A stretch of DNA of 64,000 nucleotides from Streptomyces sp. Tue 6430 (GCA_021568835.1 JAKGSH010000002.1:124001-188000), one strand, 5' to 3'; positions 1 through 9,541 are shown, numbered from the stretch's first letter. The notes: generated from the sequence alone by a model not told the origin. Program-made: numbers and translations.

Positions 1-41
1 GCGAGCGTGTGATCGACGGGAAGCTCGTCGCTGAGCCTCAT
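1..41 (-). CDS. 5' end of an unidentified protein, cut by the window edge
   Basis: The first 41 bases read on the minus strand as an ATG start followed by RLSDELPVDHTL and run off the window. A purine-rich ribosome-binding site (GGAAAGGAAAC) sits just upstream of the ATG. Only 13 codons are present, so no family can be named. Confidence 0.5.
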   Translation of the reverse strand, partial: MRLSDELPVDHTL

Positions 42-219
42 GGTGTTTCCTTTCCGGCCGGGGAGACGGTTGGCCGCAGGGCCGCCGAGCCCTGCTCCGC
101 TCCCTCTCGTCCCTGTATTCGGGACATAGGGTGCGAAAGGTTGCAGCAGGGTGTGACATTCCGTTGAAGGATCGTTCCCCGTCCTGGGATGATCGCCGGA
201 CGGCGAAAACGAGGCAGGG

Positions 220-414
220 GTGGGGAACATGGTCGTGGTGCTGCTGCTGGGCGTCCTGGCGCTGGTCGTCGCGGGGTGCGTCTGTGTGGTGTGGGCGGCC
301 CGCGGCGGGCCCCGCTGGGCCCGCGTCGTGGCGGCCGTGACGCTCGCCGCGGCCGAACTCCTGCGCAGCAGCTCGACGAACAAGCGGACCACGACGAACG
401 GCGGCGACGACTAG
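220..414 (+). CDS. Small single-span membrane protein, unknown function
   Basis: A 64-residue protein. It has one strongly hydrophobic segment (about residues 4-25, VVVLLLGVLALVVAGC at its core) followed by a basic patch and a polar Ser/Thr/Asn-rich tail, which is the layout of a small single-pass membrane protein. A GAGGCAGGGG purine stretch precedes the GTG at 220; the ATG at 229 is an equally possible start. Its TAG stop is the first three bases of a 68-bp palindrome that probably ends its transcript. I do not recognise a named family. Confidence 0.5.
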   Translation: MGNMVVVLLLGVLALVVAGCVCVVWAARGGPRWARVVAAVTLAAAELLRSSSTNKRTTTNGGDD

Positions 415-479
415 GACGCGACTAGGACGTGACGTGCGGGCCGGCGCCGGCCCGCACGTCACGTCCTAGTCGCGTCCTA
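412..479. terminator. 68-bp perfect palindrome, probable bidirectional terminator
   Basis: Bases 412-445 are the exact reverse complement of 446-479, with no unpaired loop. The left end supplies the TAG of the small plus-strand gene and the right end, on the minus strand, supplies the TAG of the tiny convergent reading frame at 477-527. Position between two convergent stops fits a two-way terminator; the 34-bp perfect arms are longer than usual for Streptomyces terminators. Confidence 0.75.
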
Positions 480-527
480 CGCGTCGCCCTCGCCCGGGTC
501 CTTGTCCCCGCTGCCGTCCTCGGCCAT
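477..527 (-). CDS. Possible 16-residue micro-protein
   Basis: A very short reading frame, MAEDGSGDKDPGEGDA, is preceded seven bases upstream by a perfect AGGAGG ribosome-binding site. It is strongly acidic and polar and resembles nothing I know. Its stop lies in the right arm of the 68-bp palindrome. The good ribosome-binding site is the only argument for it; it could be a leader peptide or a chance frame. Confidence 0.3.
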   Translation of the reverse strand: MAEDGSGDKDPGEGDA

Positions 528-671
528 GGCCGCGCCTCCTGATGTCGCGGCGCGACCCGGAGGTCTCGTACCGGGGCCGCGGTCGGTGCTTCCACCTCGG
601 GGGCCGGTCCGGCGGACCGCATCCCGACGTCCGTCCCGCGCCGGTCGCCCGCCCCGTCCGGTGCGGAGGGA

Positions 672-1348
672 CTACGCCGAGCCCCGTTCGACCGCCAGCA
701 GGCCGGCGACGGCCGAGCCCGTCGTACGGTGCCAGGTTCCGCTGTGGCGGAGCATGGCGTGGTCGCCGCCCGCCACGGGAAGGAAGCGGGCCCGGGCACC
801 CGCCCGGAGGGCCCACCGCACGTACGTCGCCGACGCGCGCGGGTCGGTGACGCGATCGCGGTCCCCGTGGACCACGACGAGGCCCTTGTCCCGCAGGTGC
901 GCGACCGGTTCCCCGGCGGGGCACCACGGGCCAGGGCCACCACGGACCGTACCTGGGGCGCCGAGGCGGCGCGCAGAGCGGCCCGTCCGCCCATGGAGTG
1001 GCCCACCAGGACGACCGGGACGTCACCGACGAGACGGGCCAGTTCCGCCAGCGCCCGCCGAGCGTCCCGCAGGGGGTCGGCGGCGTCCTGGTTCCAGCCC
1101 CGCACCCGGTAGCGCACCGTTCCCAGGAGGACGTCGTCGTCCGGCACGGCGGCGGCGACGGCCCGGACCACGGGTCTCATCCGCACGGCCGCCGGATGCC
1201 AGGGCCGCGAGGGGGCCCGGCTGTCGGACCTGCCGCCGTGCAGGAACAGCACCGCGGCGCGGGCCGCACGGGGAACGCGGCGGGTCAGCAGGGCGCCGGC
1301 AGGCTCGAGCGCCACCTGCGGGGGCGCTCCGTTCTCGGACGCGGGCAT
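672..1348 (-). CDS. Alpha/beta hydrolase (dienelactone-hydrolase-like), one frame break
   Basis: About 225 residues once joined. The N-terminal part carries the oxyanion strand VLFLHGG and the nucleophile elbow GHSMGG (Ser nucleophile). After a break near 925-932, where GCCCGTGG appears to lack one C, the chain continues with LVVVHGDRDRVTDP (catalytic Asp region) and GGDHAML (catalytic His). The order Ser-Asp-His is typical of the fold. Start is the ATG preceded by GAGGAG. The substrate cannot be deduced. It is divergent from the sigma factor at 1584. Confidence 0.75.
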
Positions 1349-1583
1349 CGGTGCTCCTCGGCGTTGGCGGGGGTCTCCCGGCCGGGACGACCGGTGATCC
1401 ACCGATCATCCGTCGCGGGCCGCCCGGCGGTTCGGTCCGCCGGCGCCGCGCTTTCGCCCGTTCTTGTGCCCGCCTCCTCGTACCCCATCCGCGACCGTCC
1501 GCCGGTGGTGTACGACTGGGACCAATCCGCCACCCTCCGGGGACCGGATTACCAGCGGAAGAGCCCGATCCCGGAGGACCCTT

Positions 1584-2168
1584 GTGAAAGAAGCCGTCTA
1601 CATCGGCACGAACCCCGTGGCGAAACCGGACCTGGAGGAGCTGCTGAGCCGGGTGGCCCTCGGCGACGAGAAGGCGTTCGCCACGGTCTACGACACCGTG
1701 GCGGGGTCGGTCCTCGGGGTCGCCCGCGCCGTCCTGCGCGACCGGGCCCAGTCGGAGGAGGTGGCCCAGGAGGTCCTGGTGGAGGTGTGGCGTACCGCAC
1801 CGCGCTACCGGGCCGACCGGGGGACCGCCATCAACTGGATCCTGACCCTGGCGCACCGCCGTGCCGTCGACCGGGTCCGCTCCGTGGAAGCCGCGGCCGT
1901 CCGCGACCACAAGGCGGCGCTGCTGGACCGGACACCCGAGTACGACGAGGTGACCGAGCAGGTCGAGGCGCGTCTGGAGCGGGAGCAGGTGCGGCGCTGC
2001 CTGCGCACCCTGACCGACATCCAGCGGCAGGCCGTCACGCTCGCGTACTACCGCGGCCTGACGTACCGCGAGGTGGCGGAGGCGCTCACGCTTCCGCTCG
2101 GCACGGTCAAGACCCGACTGCGCGACGGACTCATCCGGATGCGCGACTGCCTGGGGGTGAGCGCGTGA
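1584..2168 (+). CDS. ECF RNA polymerase sigma factor (SigK-like)
   Basis: A 194-residue ECF sigma factor. Region 2 is seen in DRAQSEEVAQEVLVEVWRTA followed by AINWILTLAHRRAVDRVR, and region 4 in RQAVTLAYYRGLTYREVAEA with LPLGTVKTRLRDGLIRMR. GTG 1584 was chosen because GGAGG lies eight bases upstream and because homologous sequence begins there; a longer frame reaches back to 1464 but looks like non-coding sequence. Its stop overlaps the start of the zinc-binding anti-sigma gene (GTGA), so the two are translationally coupled. By family it directs transcription of a small regulon released when the anti-sigma factor is inactivated. Confidence 0.9.
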   Translation: MKEAVYIGTNPVAKPDLEELLSRVALGDEKAFATVYDTVAGSVLGVARAVLRDRAQSEEVAQEVLVEVWRTAPRYRADRGTAINWILTLAHRRAVDRVRSVEAAAVRDHKAALLDRTPEYDEVTEQVEARLEREQVRRCLRTLTDIQRQAVTLAYYRGLTYREVAEALTLPLGTVKTRLRDGLIRMRDCLGVSA

Positions 2169-2914
2169 CGACCGCCGATCTGCACCGCATGACAGGTGCC
2201 TACGCCCTGCACGCCCTCCCCCCGGACGAACGCGAGGACTTCGAGCGGCACCTGGAGCACTGCGAGCTGTGCGTGGAGGAGACCGCGGAGCTGTCCGCCA
2301 CCGCCGCCCGCCTCGGACTGGCGACGTTCGCCACGCCCGCCCCGGTGATGCGCGAGCAGGTCCTGCGCCGCATCACCACCGTCCGGCAGGACAACCCCGG
2401 CGGACCCGTGCCCACGCGTTCGGTCGGGGCCGCCCGGCGCATGCGGACGATGTCGCGGTGGGCGCTGGCCGCCTGCGTCGCGGCCGCCGGACTGGGCGGC
2501 GCGACCGTGTGGCAGCACCAGCGTGCCGAGGAGGCCCGCGGGCAGGCCCGTGCCGCCGAACAGAGCGTCGACGAGATCACGGCCGTCCTCACGGCCCCGG
2601 ACGCCAGGACCAGCACCGCGCGTCTGGCCGACGGCGCCACCGGCACCGTCGTCGTCTCCGGCGGCCGGGACAAGGCCGTCTTCCTCGCCTCCGGGATGGA
2701 GCGGCCGCCCTCCGGGAAGGTCTACCAGCTCTGGTTCGACGACCACGGCACCATGCGGTCCGCCGGTCTGATGGATCCCGACCGCACCGACCAGGCCGTC
2801 GTCATGGCCGGATCCCTGGACGGGGCGTCCGGAATGGGCATCACCGTGGAACCCGAGGGCGGTTCGCGGCGGCCCACCTCCGATCCGGTCGCCGTGATGG
2901 CGTTCACCGCCTGA
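2165..2914 (+). CDS. RskA-family anti-sigma factor
   Basis: A 249-residue membrane anti-sigma factor. The N-terminal cytoplasmic domain has the zinc-associated motif HLEHCELC (about residues 28-35). One membrane segment follows (about residues 100-118, WALAACVAAAGLGGATVW) and then an extracytoplasmic RskA domain with KVYQLWFDDHG and DPVAVMAFTA at the C terminus. The GTG start overlaps the sigma stop by four bases. By family it holds the ECF factor at the membrane until regulated proteolysis. Confidence 0.9.
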   Translation: MTTADLHRMTGAYALHALPPDEREDFERHLEHCELCVEETAELSATAARLGLATFATPAPVMREQVLRRITTVRQDNPGGPVPTRSVGAARRMRTMSRWALAACVAAAGLGGATVWQHQRAEEARGQARAAEQSVDEITAVLTAPDARTSTARLADGATGTVVVSGGRDKAVFLASGMERPPSGKVYQLWFDDHGTMRSAGLMDPDRTDQAVVMAGSLDGASGMGITVEPEGGSRRPTSDPVAVMAFTA

Positions 2915-2926
2915 CCGGGCCCGAAC

Positions 2927-2962
2927 GGACCGGGCCCCGCCGGCGCCGGCGGGGCCCGGTCC
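2927..2962 (+). terminator. Hairpin terminator after the sigma/anti-sigma pair
   Basis: A perfect 18-bp-arm inverted repeat (GGACCGGGCCCCGCCGGC and its reverse complement) starts 13 bases after the anti-sigma stop and is followed by a short CTTCTTC tract. Confidence 0.8.
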
Positions 2963-2999
2963 TTCTTCGTGCGCCACTCTTCCTTCGTGCGTCGGGTGC

Positions 3000-3371
3000 G
3001 CGGCCGCACCGGACGCCACGACCGCCTACCTCAAGGCCTCCCACCGCGGACTCGACGCGGAGCGCACCACGGAGGGCGGCCCCCACCACCCGCACACCCG
3101 GGCGGTCCCCGTCGAGCCGGGCCGGATCGAGGAGTACGTGCTGCGCGTCTACCCCTTCGGCACGACGTTCCTGCCGGGGCACCGGCTGGTCGTGGAGCTG
3201 TCCAACGCCGAGCCGCTCGCCGACGAGCACAACGCCCTGCTGCCGCCGGACGCCTTCCACCTGCCGGTGGGCCGCCCCGTCACCCACAAGGTCTACCGCG
3301 ACGCCGAGCACCCCTCCCGGCTCGTGCTGCCCTTCACGAAGGCGGCGCCGGCCCCCGCTCCGTCCGCCTGA
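3000..3371 (+). pseudogene. C-terminal remnant of a CocE/NonD (X-Pro dipeptidyl-peptidase) hydrolase
   Basis: The frame reads ATTAYLKASHRGLDAERTT, then VLRVYPFGTTFLPGHRL, VELSNAEPLADEHNALLP and SRLVLPFTK before a TGA. This matches the beta-sandwich C-terminal domain of CocE/X-Pro dipeptidyl-peptidase hydrolases (family recognition from memory). The alpha/beta hydrolase domain, several hundred residues, is missing, there is no convincing start codon or ribosome-binding site, and a terminator lies immediately upstream. I read it as the tail of a gene whose front has been deleted. Confidence 0.6.
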
Positions 3372-3482
3372 TCGGACGACCGCGGGCCGTCACGCCGTGC
3401 GACCCGGCGGACGGCGCGGGACCCGAGTTCCGCGGCCGCCCGCCGCGGAGCCGGGGCGCCGGGGCGCCCCGGGAGCCGGGCC

Positions 3483-4331
3483 TCACTTGGTCGCGCCCCG
3501 CGCGAACCCGTTGTAGAGGTAGCGCTGGAGGAAGAGGAACACGAGCAGGGTCGGGACGATCACCAGGATCGTGCCGGCCGAGATGTTCTCCCAGTGCGCG
3601 CCGAAGGGGCCCTTGAACCGGAACAGCGCGGTGGAGACGGTGCCCAGGTCCTCCGAGGGCATGTAGAGGAACGGGATGTAGAAGTCGTTGTAGACGGTGA
3701 TCCCCTTGATGATCACCACGGTGGCGATCGCCGGCTTGAGCAGCGGCAGGATGATCTTCCAGTAGATGGTGAGGGAGTTCGCCCCGTCCAGGCGCGCGGC
3801 CTCGTCGAGGGAGACCGGGATGCCCCGGACGAACTGCAGGAAGACGTAGATCGAGACGATGTCCGTCCCCATGTAGAGCAGGACCGGCGCCCACAGGCTG
3901 TTGAACAGGCCGAAGCTGTTGACCACCTGGAAGGTGGCGACCTGGGTGGTGACCCCGGGCACCAGGGTGGCGATCAGGAACAGCGCCATGACCGGCTTCT
4001 TCGCCCGGAAGGCGAAGCGGTCGACGGCGTAGGCCGTCATCGACCCGATGAGGACCGTTCCGGTGATCGAGAAGAACAGGATGAACGCGGTGTTCGCGAA
4101 GGCGGACAGCATGTGGCCGTCGGCGAAGGCCGTCGCGTAGTTGCCGAAGTTGAGCCAGTCGCGCGGCAGTGTCAGGGCGCCGCCGTCGGCGACCTCCTTC
4201 GAGGTCTTCAGCGAGGTCAGGAAGACGACGACGAGCGGCACCAGCACGATCAGGGACGCGGCGACCAGCGACAGGTAGGTCAGGGCCGGAGCGATCCGGC
4301 GACGGCGTGCGGCGGGCGGCGGCGTGGTCAT
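3483..4331 (-). CDS. Carbohydrate ABC transporter permease (MalG-type)
   Basis: An uninterrupted 282-residue integral membrane protein with six predicted helices. The EAA loop that docks the ATPase is seen as DEAARLDGANSLTIYWKIIL (about residues 190-209). It is the third gene of a binding protein-permease-permease import operon; its ATG overlaps the stop of the preceding permease (ATGA). No ATPase gene is nearby, as expected where the shared MsiK-type ATPase energises sugar importers in Streptomyces (known biology, not seen here). Context points to manno-oligosaccharides as substrate. Confidence 0.88.
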   Translation of the reverse strand: MTTPPPAARRRRIAPALTYLSLVAASLIVLVPLVVVFLTSLKTSKEVADGGALTLPRDWLNFGNYATAFADGHMLSAFANTAFILFFSITGTVLIGSMTAYAVDRFAFRAKKPVMALFLIATLVPGVTTQVATFQVVNSFGLFNSLWAPVLLYMGTDIVSIYVFLQFVRGIPVSLDEAARLDGANSLTIYWKIILPLLKPAIATVVIIKGITVYNDFYIPFLYMPSEDLGTVSTALFRFKGPFGAHWENISAGTILVIVPTLLVFLFLQRYLYNGFARGATK

Positions 4332-5295
4332 ACCAGGTCCACTTTCTCGTCGGGCACGAGGCGGCGCTGGATCCAGGTGACCAGCAGGACGATCAGGAGC
4401 AGGACGACGGCGGCGGCGGACGCCAGGCCCGTCTTGTTGAACTGGAAGGCGAGCTTGACCGTCTGGATGACGAAGGTCGAGGTGCCGGTCGCGCCGCCGG
4501 TCATGACGTACGGGATCTCGAAGACGGACAGCGACCCGAGACGGCCAGGACGACGCTGAGGCTGACGACCGGGCGGATGCCCGGGGCGATGATGTGGCGG
4601 AACTGCTGCCACCGCGAGGCCCCGTCCAGCTGGGCCGCCTCGTACAGTTCGGCCGGGATCGACTGGATCGCGCCCAGGAACAGCACGAAGTTGAGCCCGG
4701 TGAAGCGCCAGACGGACACCCCGGCCAGCGAGGTGTTCGCCGATGCGGGGTCACCGAGCCACGCGTGGTCGGAGCCGGCGCCGAAGAAGGACAGCACCGA
4801 GTCCAGCGTGCCGCCGTCCTGGAAGAAGTAGAGGAAGACGAAGCCGATGGCCACGCCGTTGACGAGGTAGGGGAAGAACAGGATGCCCTTGAAGAGGTTC
4901 CGCAGGCGCAGGTCGAAGCTGAGGACGGTCGCGAAGTACAGGGCGATCACGATCTGCACGGCGGAGGCCGCGAGGTAGTAGAAGCTGACGAAGAACACCC
5001 GGAACAGTTCGGGCCGGGTGAAGATCTGGCGGTAGTTGTCGAGGCCGGTGAAGTCGCGGTCCGGGCTGACGCCGTCCCAGTCGGTGAAGCTGTAGAAGAT
5101 CATGTTTCCCACGGGCACGTAGGTGAACGTGATCAGCAGGGCCAGCGGGGCGGCGAGGAAGAACCACGGGGTGAGGCGGCGCAGCAGCGGGGGGCCGCCG
5201 CGGGGAGAGGGGCGGCGTGCCCTGCCGGGGGGTGGGGTGGTGGCGCGCGGCGTTTTCGCTGGTGCCGTCTCGGTCGTCTCGGTCGTCTCGGGCAT
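4328..5295 (-). CDS. Carbohydrate ABC transporter permease (MalF-type), one frame break
   Basis: About 322 residues. It has a Pro/Thr-rich cytoplasmic N terminus, then membrane helices beginning WFFLAAPLALLITFTYVPVG, and the EAA loop ELYEAAQLDGASRWQQFRHI. The frame breaks near 4535-4545 in VVLAVSG, where one G of a run seems missing, and resumes with SLSVFEIPYVMTGG through VTWIQRRLVPDEKVDLV. ATG 5295 is chosen because GAAAGG precedes it; the frame is open further upstream only through a tandem repeat. It overlaps the MalG-type gene by four bases and forms the membrane channel with it. Confidence 0.85.
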
Positions 5296-5309
5296 GTCGG
5301 GCCTTTCGT

Positions 5310-5392
5310 CGTCCGCCGGTCCGCCGGTCCGCGCCGGTCCGCCGGTCCGCGCCGGTCCGCCGGTCCGCGCCGGTCCGCCGGTCCGTGGCGGG
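5310..5392. repeat. 18-bp tandem repeat upstream of the MalF-type gene
   Basis: About four copies of an 18-bp unit, GCCGGTCCGCCGGTCCGC, lie between the binding-protein stop and the permease start. On the minus strand it would read as repeated PARTGG if translated, but the likely ATG lies downstream. It may separate expression of the abundant binding protein from the permeases. Confidence 0.75.
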
Positions 5393-5469
5393 CGGCCGGC
5401 CCCGTCCGTCGGTCCGGGTGCGGGGCCGGTCACGGCTGGGGGAGGGGGAGAGGGAGGGGCCGGCCGGGG

Positions 5470-6789
5470 TCAGGAGCCGACGGTCCCGGCCGCCTCGTTC
5501 CACCGCTTGTCGAGGTCCGCGAAGAAGTCCTCCAGGTCGCCCTTCTGCGCACCGCGGGCGAGGTCGACCAGCTTCTGCCGGTAGTCCGGCTTGTTGAGGC
5601 CGATCTCGGCCGCGTTGTCGATCGCGTTCACCTCGCCGGTCTTCGCCTCCGAGCGCTCCAGGAAGGTGACATCGTTGTCAACGAAGTCCTCGAGCGTGCT
5701 GGGCATGGGGTCGGACTTCAGCGCGGAGACGGCCCCCTCCTTGGCGGCGAAGCCGGACTTCTCCGCGAACCAGTCGATCCAGGCCCGCGCGGCGGCCTTG
5801 TGCTCGGAGTGGGCGTTGACCGCCTGCTGGTAGTCGGAACCGAGGACGGCGCAGTACGTGCCGCCCTTCTGCGCGGGGAAGGGCATGAAGCCGATGTCGC
5901 CGGGATCGGTGCCGGCCTGCCGGGCGGCGTCGCGCATCTGGGTGATGGCCCAGGACCCCAGCTGCATGGTGGCGATCTCGCCCTTGGCGATCATGCCTTT
6001 GGACGCCTCCCAGTTGGTGGTGCTGGGGTCCTTCTCCGACAGGCCGGACTTGACGACGTCGTGCAGGAGCGAGTCGATCGTGCGCAGCTCGCCGCCCTTT
6101 TCCCAGGGCGACACCGGGCCGGCCAGCTTGTCGTTGGCCCGGGCGTCGCAGGTGACCGAGCCGATGGCGTTGCTCCACGCGGTCAGCGGCCAGCCGTCCT
6201 TGAAGTTCGTGTAGTACGGCACCGCGTCCGTCCTGGACCCGATCGCCTTCAGGTCGTCGACGAACTCCTCCGGCGTGGTGGGCCAGGCGGTGACGCCCGC
6301 CTTCTTCCACACGGCCTTGTTGTAGAGGAAGCCGTTCGCGGTCCCGAAGGTGGTGATGCCGTAGATCCTGCCGTCGACGTCGGCCCTGTCGCTGAAGCGG
6401 TACTTGGCGCCCAGCTCCGCGCTGCTGCCCAGGGGGGCGAAGAACTTCGGGTAGTCGTTCTTGGCGACGGCGGCCGGGATCATCAGGACGTCACCGTAGT
6501 CCTCGGTGTTCATCCGGATCTTGACCTCCCCCTCGTAGTCGGTGAGGGCCTCGAACTTCACCTTCACCTTGGGGTAGGTCTTCCGGAACTCGGCGGCGTA
6601 CTCGTCCATCGTCCCGTTCTGGACGAGATCGGTGCGGTGCGTCAGCACCTTGATGGTGCCCGAGGCGTCGGCGGGATCGGCGGGTGCCTCCGCCGCCTCG
6701 CCGGAGGCCGTGCTCTGGCCACTGCAGCCGGCGACGGTCAGGATCGTGGCGGCCAGAAACGCTCCGGTGAGCGACTTCTTCGTCCCCAT
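5470..6789 (-). CDS. Sugar ABC transporter substrate-binding lipoprotein (family 1)
   Basis: A 439-residue solute-binding protein. The N terminus MGTKKSLTGAFLAATILTV ends in the lipobox VAGC, so the Cys is lipidated and the protein is anchored outside the membrane. The mature protein shows the family 1 pattern: GTIKVLTHR, YAAEFRKTYPKVKVKFEA, GDVLMIPA, ITTFGTANGFLYNKAVWKKA and QLGSWAITQM. Start is supported by AAGGAG ten bases upstream. It heads the importer operon and is divergent from the GH2 beta-mannosidase, so it probably captures manno-oligosaccharides released by the secreted mannanase. Confidence 0.9.
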   Translation of the reverse strand: MGTKKSLTGAFLAATILTVAGCSGQSTASGEAAEAPADPADASGTIKVLTHRTDLVQNGTMDEYAAEFRKTYPKVKVKFEALTDYEGEVKIRMNTEDYGDVLMIPAAVAKNDYPKFFAPLGSSAELGAKYRFSDRADVDGRIYGITTFGTANGFLYNKAVWKKAGVTAWPTTPEEFVDDLKAIGSRTDAVPYYTNFKDGWPLTAWSNAIGSVTCDARANDKLAGPVSPWEKGGELRTIDSLLHDVVKSGLSEKDPSTTNWEASKGMIAKGEIATMQLGSWAITQMRDAARQAGTDPGDIGFMPFPAQKGGTYCAVLGSDYQQAVNAHSEHKAAARAWIDWFAEKSGFAAKEGAVSALKSDPMPSTLEDFVDNDVTFLERSEAKTGEVNAIDNAAEIGLNKPDYRQKLVDLARGAQKGDLEDFFADLDKRWNEAAGTVGS

Positions 6790-6856
6790 GTGCCCAGCTC
6801 CTTCAGGATTGCGGCTCAGCTCTGCGGGTGGGATGTGGGCACTATGGCAGTCGTCG

Positions 6857-6869
6857 ATTAACCGGTAAA
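6857..6869. promoter_or_regulatory. Candidate LacI-family operator, importer side
   Basis: TTAACCGGTAAA lies about 70 bases upstream of the binding-protein start. It shares the core ACCGGT with A/T flanks with sites at 6969-6977 and 12258-12268, each upstream of a mannan-locus unit. A nearby ACGAT-ACGCA-ATCGT inverted repeat (about 6886-6900) could be a second site. Confidence 0.45.
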
Positions 6870-6966
6870 GCTGAGAATTCCCGCACGATACGCAATCGTT
6901 ACCCTGGGTGGCGGAAAGCCGATCCTGACGTGCGGTGAGTCGCGGAAGGAGATCATGGAGCGAACT

Positions 6967-6979
6967 AGACCGGTTTATG
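6967..6979. promoter_or_regulatory. Candidate LacI-family operator, beta-mannosidase side
   Basis: AGACCGGTTTATG lies about 85 bases before the GH2 start. Read on the minus strand it is TAAACCGGT, one mismatch from the TTAACCGGT found at 6858 and, inverted, at 12260-12268. Confidence 0.4.
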
Positions 6980-7057
6980 GACAGCGGTTGATCAGCGGGT
7001 TAGGTTGTCGGCCGTTGTCCCTCCACCGGGGCCCGATTCAGGCGATGGGAGCCGCAC

Positions 7058-9541
7058 ATGAAGGACGTCACCCAGCTCGCGGAGGGCTGGAGCCTGCGCC
7101 ACGGGCGGGAACTGCTGGAGGCCACGGTGCCCGGCTGCGTCCACACCGATCTGCTGGCCGCCGGCGTCATCCCCGACCCGTTCACCGGACTCAACGAGAC
7201 GGAGGTCGCCTGGGTCGGCCGTCGCGCCTGGACCTACGTCCGTGATCTCGGGGATCTCGGGGATCTCGCGCACGGCAGCGCGCACGAGCGCACCGACCTG
7301 GTCCTCGACGGCCTCGACACGGCCGCCCACCTCACCCTCGGCGGCCGCCCGGTCGGCACGACCCGCAACATGCACCGCCGCCACCGCTTCGACGTCACCG
7401 GCCGCACCGGGCCGCTGGAGATCCGCTTCGCCTCCGCCTACGACGAGGCCGCGGCCGTCCGCGCCGTCACCGGGGAGCGGCCCAACGTCTACCCGGAGCC
7501 CTCCCAGTACATCCGCAAGATGGCCTGCGGCTTCGGCTGGGACTGGGGCCCCACGCTGGTGACCGCCGGCATCTGGCGGCCCGTGCGGCTCGAGCACTGG
7601 TCCACCGCCCGCATCGCCCGCGTACGCCCGCTCGTCACCGTCGACGAGGGCACCGGCCGGGTGGAGGTGCGGCTGGAGGTCGAACGCACCGCGCGGGGGC
7701 GGGGGCGCGCGCTGCGCGCCGAGGCCCGGTTGGCCGGCGCCCGCGCCGAGGCCCGGTTGGCCGGCGCCCGCGCCGAGGCCCTCCTGACCGGCGACGAGGC
7801 GGTCCTGCACCTGGAGGTGCCCGATGCGCGCCTGTGGTGGCCCGCGGATACGGCGAACAGCCCCTGTACGACCTCCACCTCGCCCTGAGCGACGACGAGG
7901 GCGGTCCGCTGGACACCTGGCACCGCCGGATCGGCTTCCGCACGGTCGCACTCGACCGCTCGGCCGACGAGCACGGCACCGGCTTCACCCTCGTCGTCAA
8001 CGGCGTGCGCGTCTTCGCCCGCGGCGTCAACTGGATCCCCGACGACGTCTTCCCCTCCCGGATCACCCCGAGCGCTACCGGACCCGGCTCACCCAGGCCG
8101 CCGAGGCCAACGTCGACCTGGTGCGGGTCTGGGGCGGCGGCATCTACGAGGACGACGCCTTCTACGACGCCTGCGACGAGCTGGGTCTGATGGTGTGGCA
8201 GGACTTCCTCTTCGCCTGTTCCGCCTACCCGGAGGAACAGCCGCTGCGCGGCGAGGTGGAGGCCGAGGCGCGCGACAACGTTGTCCGGCTCATGCCGCAC
8301 CCCTCCCTGGTCCTGTGGAACGGCAACAACGAGAACCTGTGGGGCTTTCGCGACTGGGGCTGGGAGGACGCGCTCGCCGGCGACTCCTGGGGCGAGGGCT
8401 ACTACCTCGGCCTGCTGCCCCGCGTCGTGGCCGAACTCGACCCGACCCGCCCCTACACCGCCGGCAGCCCCTGGTCCGGCTCCTGGGACCACCACCCCAA
8501 CGACCCCGCCCACGGCACCCACCACTCCTGGGAGGTGTGGAACCGCCAGGACTACGCCGAGTACCGGGCGAGCGTCCCCCGCTTCGTCGCGGAGTTCGGC
8601 TGGCAGGCGCCGCCCGCGCAGGCCACCCTGCGGCGCGCCCTGCCCGGCGAGCGGCTCGCCCCGACTCCCCGGGCATGCTCCACCACCAGAAGGCCGAGGA
8701 CGGCAACGGCAAGCTCGACCGCGGCCTCGCACGCCACTTCCCGCCGCCCGAGGGCGACTTCGACCGCTGGCACTACCTGACCCAGCTCGTGCAGGCCCGG
8801 GCGGTCGCGGCCGGCATCGAGCACTGGCGCTCGCACTGGCCCGTCTGCGCGGGCACGATCGTCTGGCAGCTCAACGACTGCTGGCCCGTCACCTCCTGGG
8901 CCGCCGTAGACGGCGACGGCCGCCCAAGCCCCTCTACCACGAGCTGCGCCGGGTCTACGCCGACCGGCTCCTGACCCTGCAGCCCGGCACCGACGGCCCG
9001 GTGCTCGCCGCGGTCAACCAGGCCGCCGAGCCCTGGCCGACGGCGGTGACCCTGCGCCGGTGGCGGGCGGACGGAACCCTGATCCACGAGAGCGTCCTCG
9101 ACGTGGATGTCGAACCCCGCTCGGTCGTCCGGCTCCCCGTGCCCCCCGACCTCGTCCCGGACCCGCGGTCGGCGAAGGAGTTCCTGGTCGCCGACACGGG
9201 GCGTCTTCCCGCCCGGGCGACGGCGGGAGCGAGAGCGGGGAAGGGCTGCGCGCGCTGCACTTCCCGGTCGCCGACAAGGACTTCGCCTACCCGCGGCCCG
9301 TCTACGACGTCGCCGTGGAACCCGTCCCGGAGAGCGGGATAGAGTCGACGTCGTGGTGAGCGCCCGTACTCTCGTCCGAGACCTCCTGCTCCAGGCCGAC
9401 CGGCTCGGACCGGCCGCCGCCTGCGACCGGGGCCCGCAGACCCTGCTGCCCGGCGAGCGGGTGCGGATCCGGGTCACCGGCTGCGGCGGCGTCGCAGTAC
9501 AGGACGTCCGGGCCGCCCTGTACTGCGTGGACGTGACGTGA
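7058..9541 (+). CDS. GH2 beta-mannosidase, six frame breaks
   Basis: About 829 residues after joining. Order: N-terminal sugar-binding domain (GWSLRHGRELLEATVPGCVH), middle domain with GFGWDWGPTL, and the TIM barrel with RVWGGGIYEDDAFYDACDEL. The acid/base Glu is in WNGNNEN (about residue 424) and the nucleophile Glu in FVAEFGWQ (about 512). Breaks fall near 7845, 8070, 8665, 8930, 9205 and 9345, and every one shifts the frame as a single missing base would. A 27-bp in-frame duplication gives AEARLAGAR twice near residues 221-238. It hydrolyses terminal beta-mannosyl units (EC 3.2.1.25), probably in the cytoplasm since no signal peptide is seen. Its stop overlaps the LacI start (GTGA). Confidence 0.88.
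7718..7780 (+). repeat. 27-bp in-frame tandem duplication inside the beta-mannosidase
   Basis: Two complete copies and a nine-base third start of a unit beginning GCCGAGGCCCGGTTGG. The unit is a multiple of three, so it lengthens the protein by AEARLAGAR without breaking the frame. Confidence 0.85.

Noticed and set aside
4594..6861. 755-codon plus-strand open frame across the ABC importer genes
   Set aside because: Antisense shadow of the binding protein and permease, with low-complexity Gly/Glu/Arg sequence.
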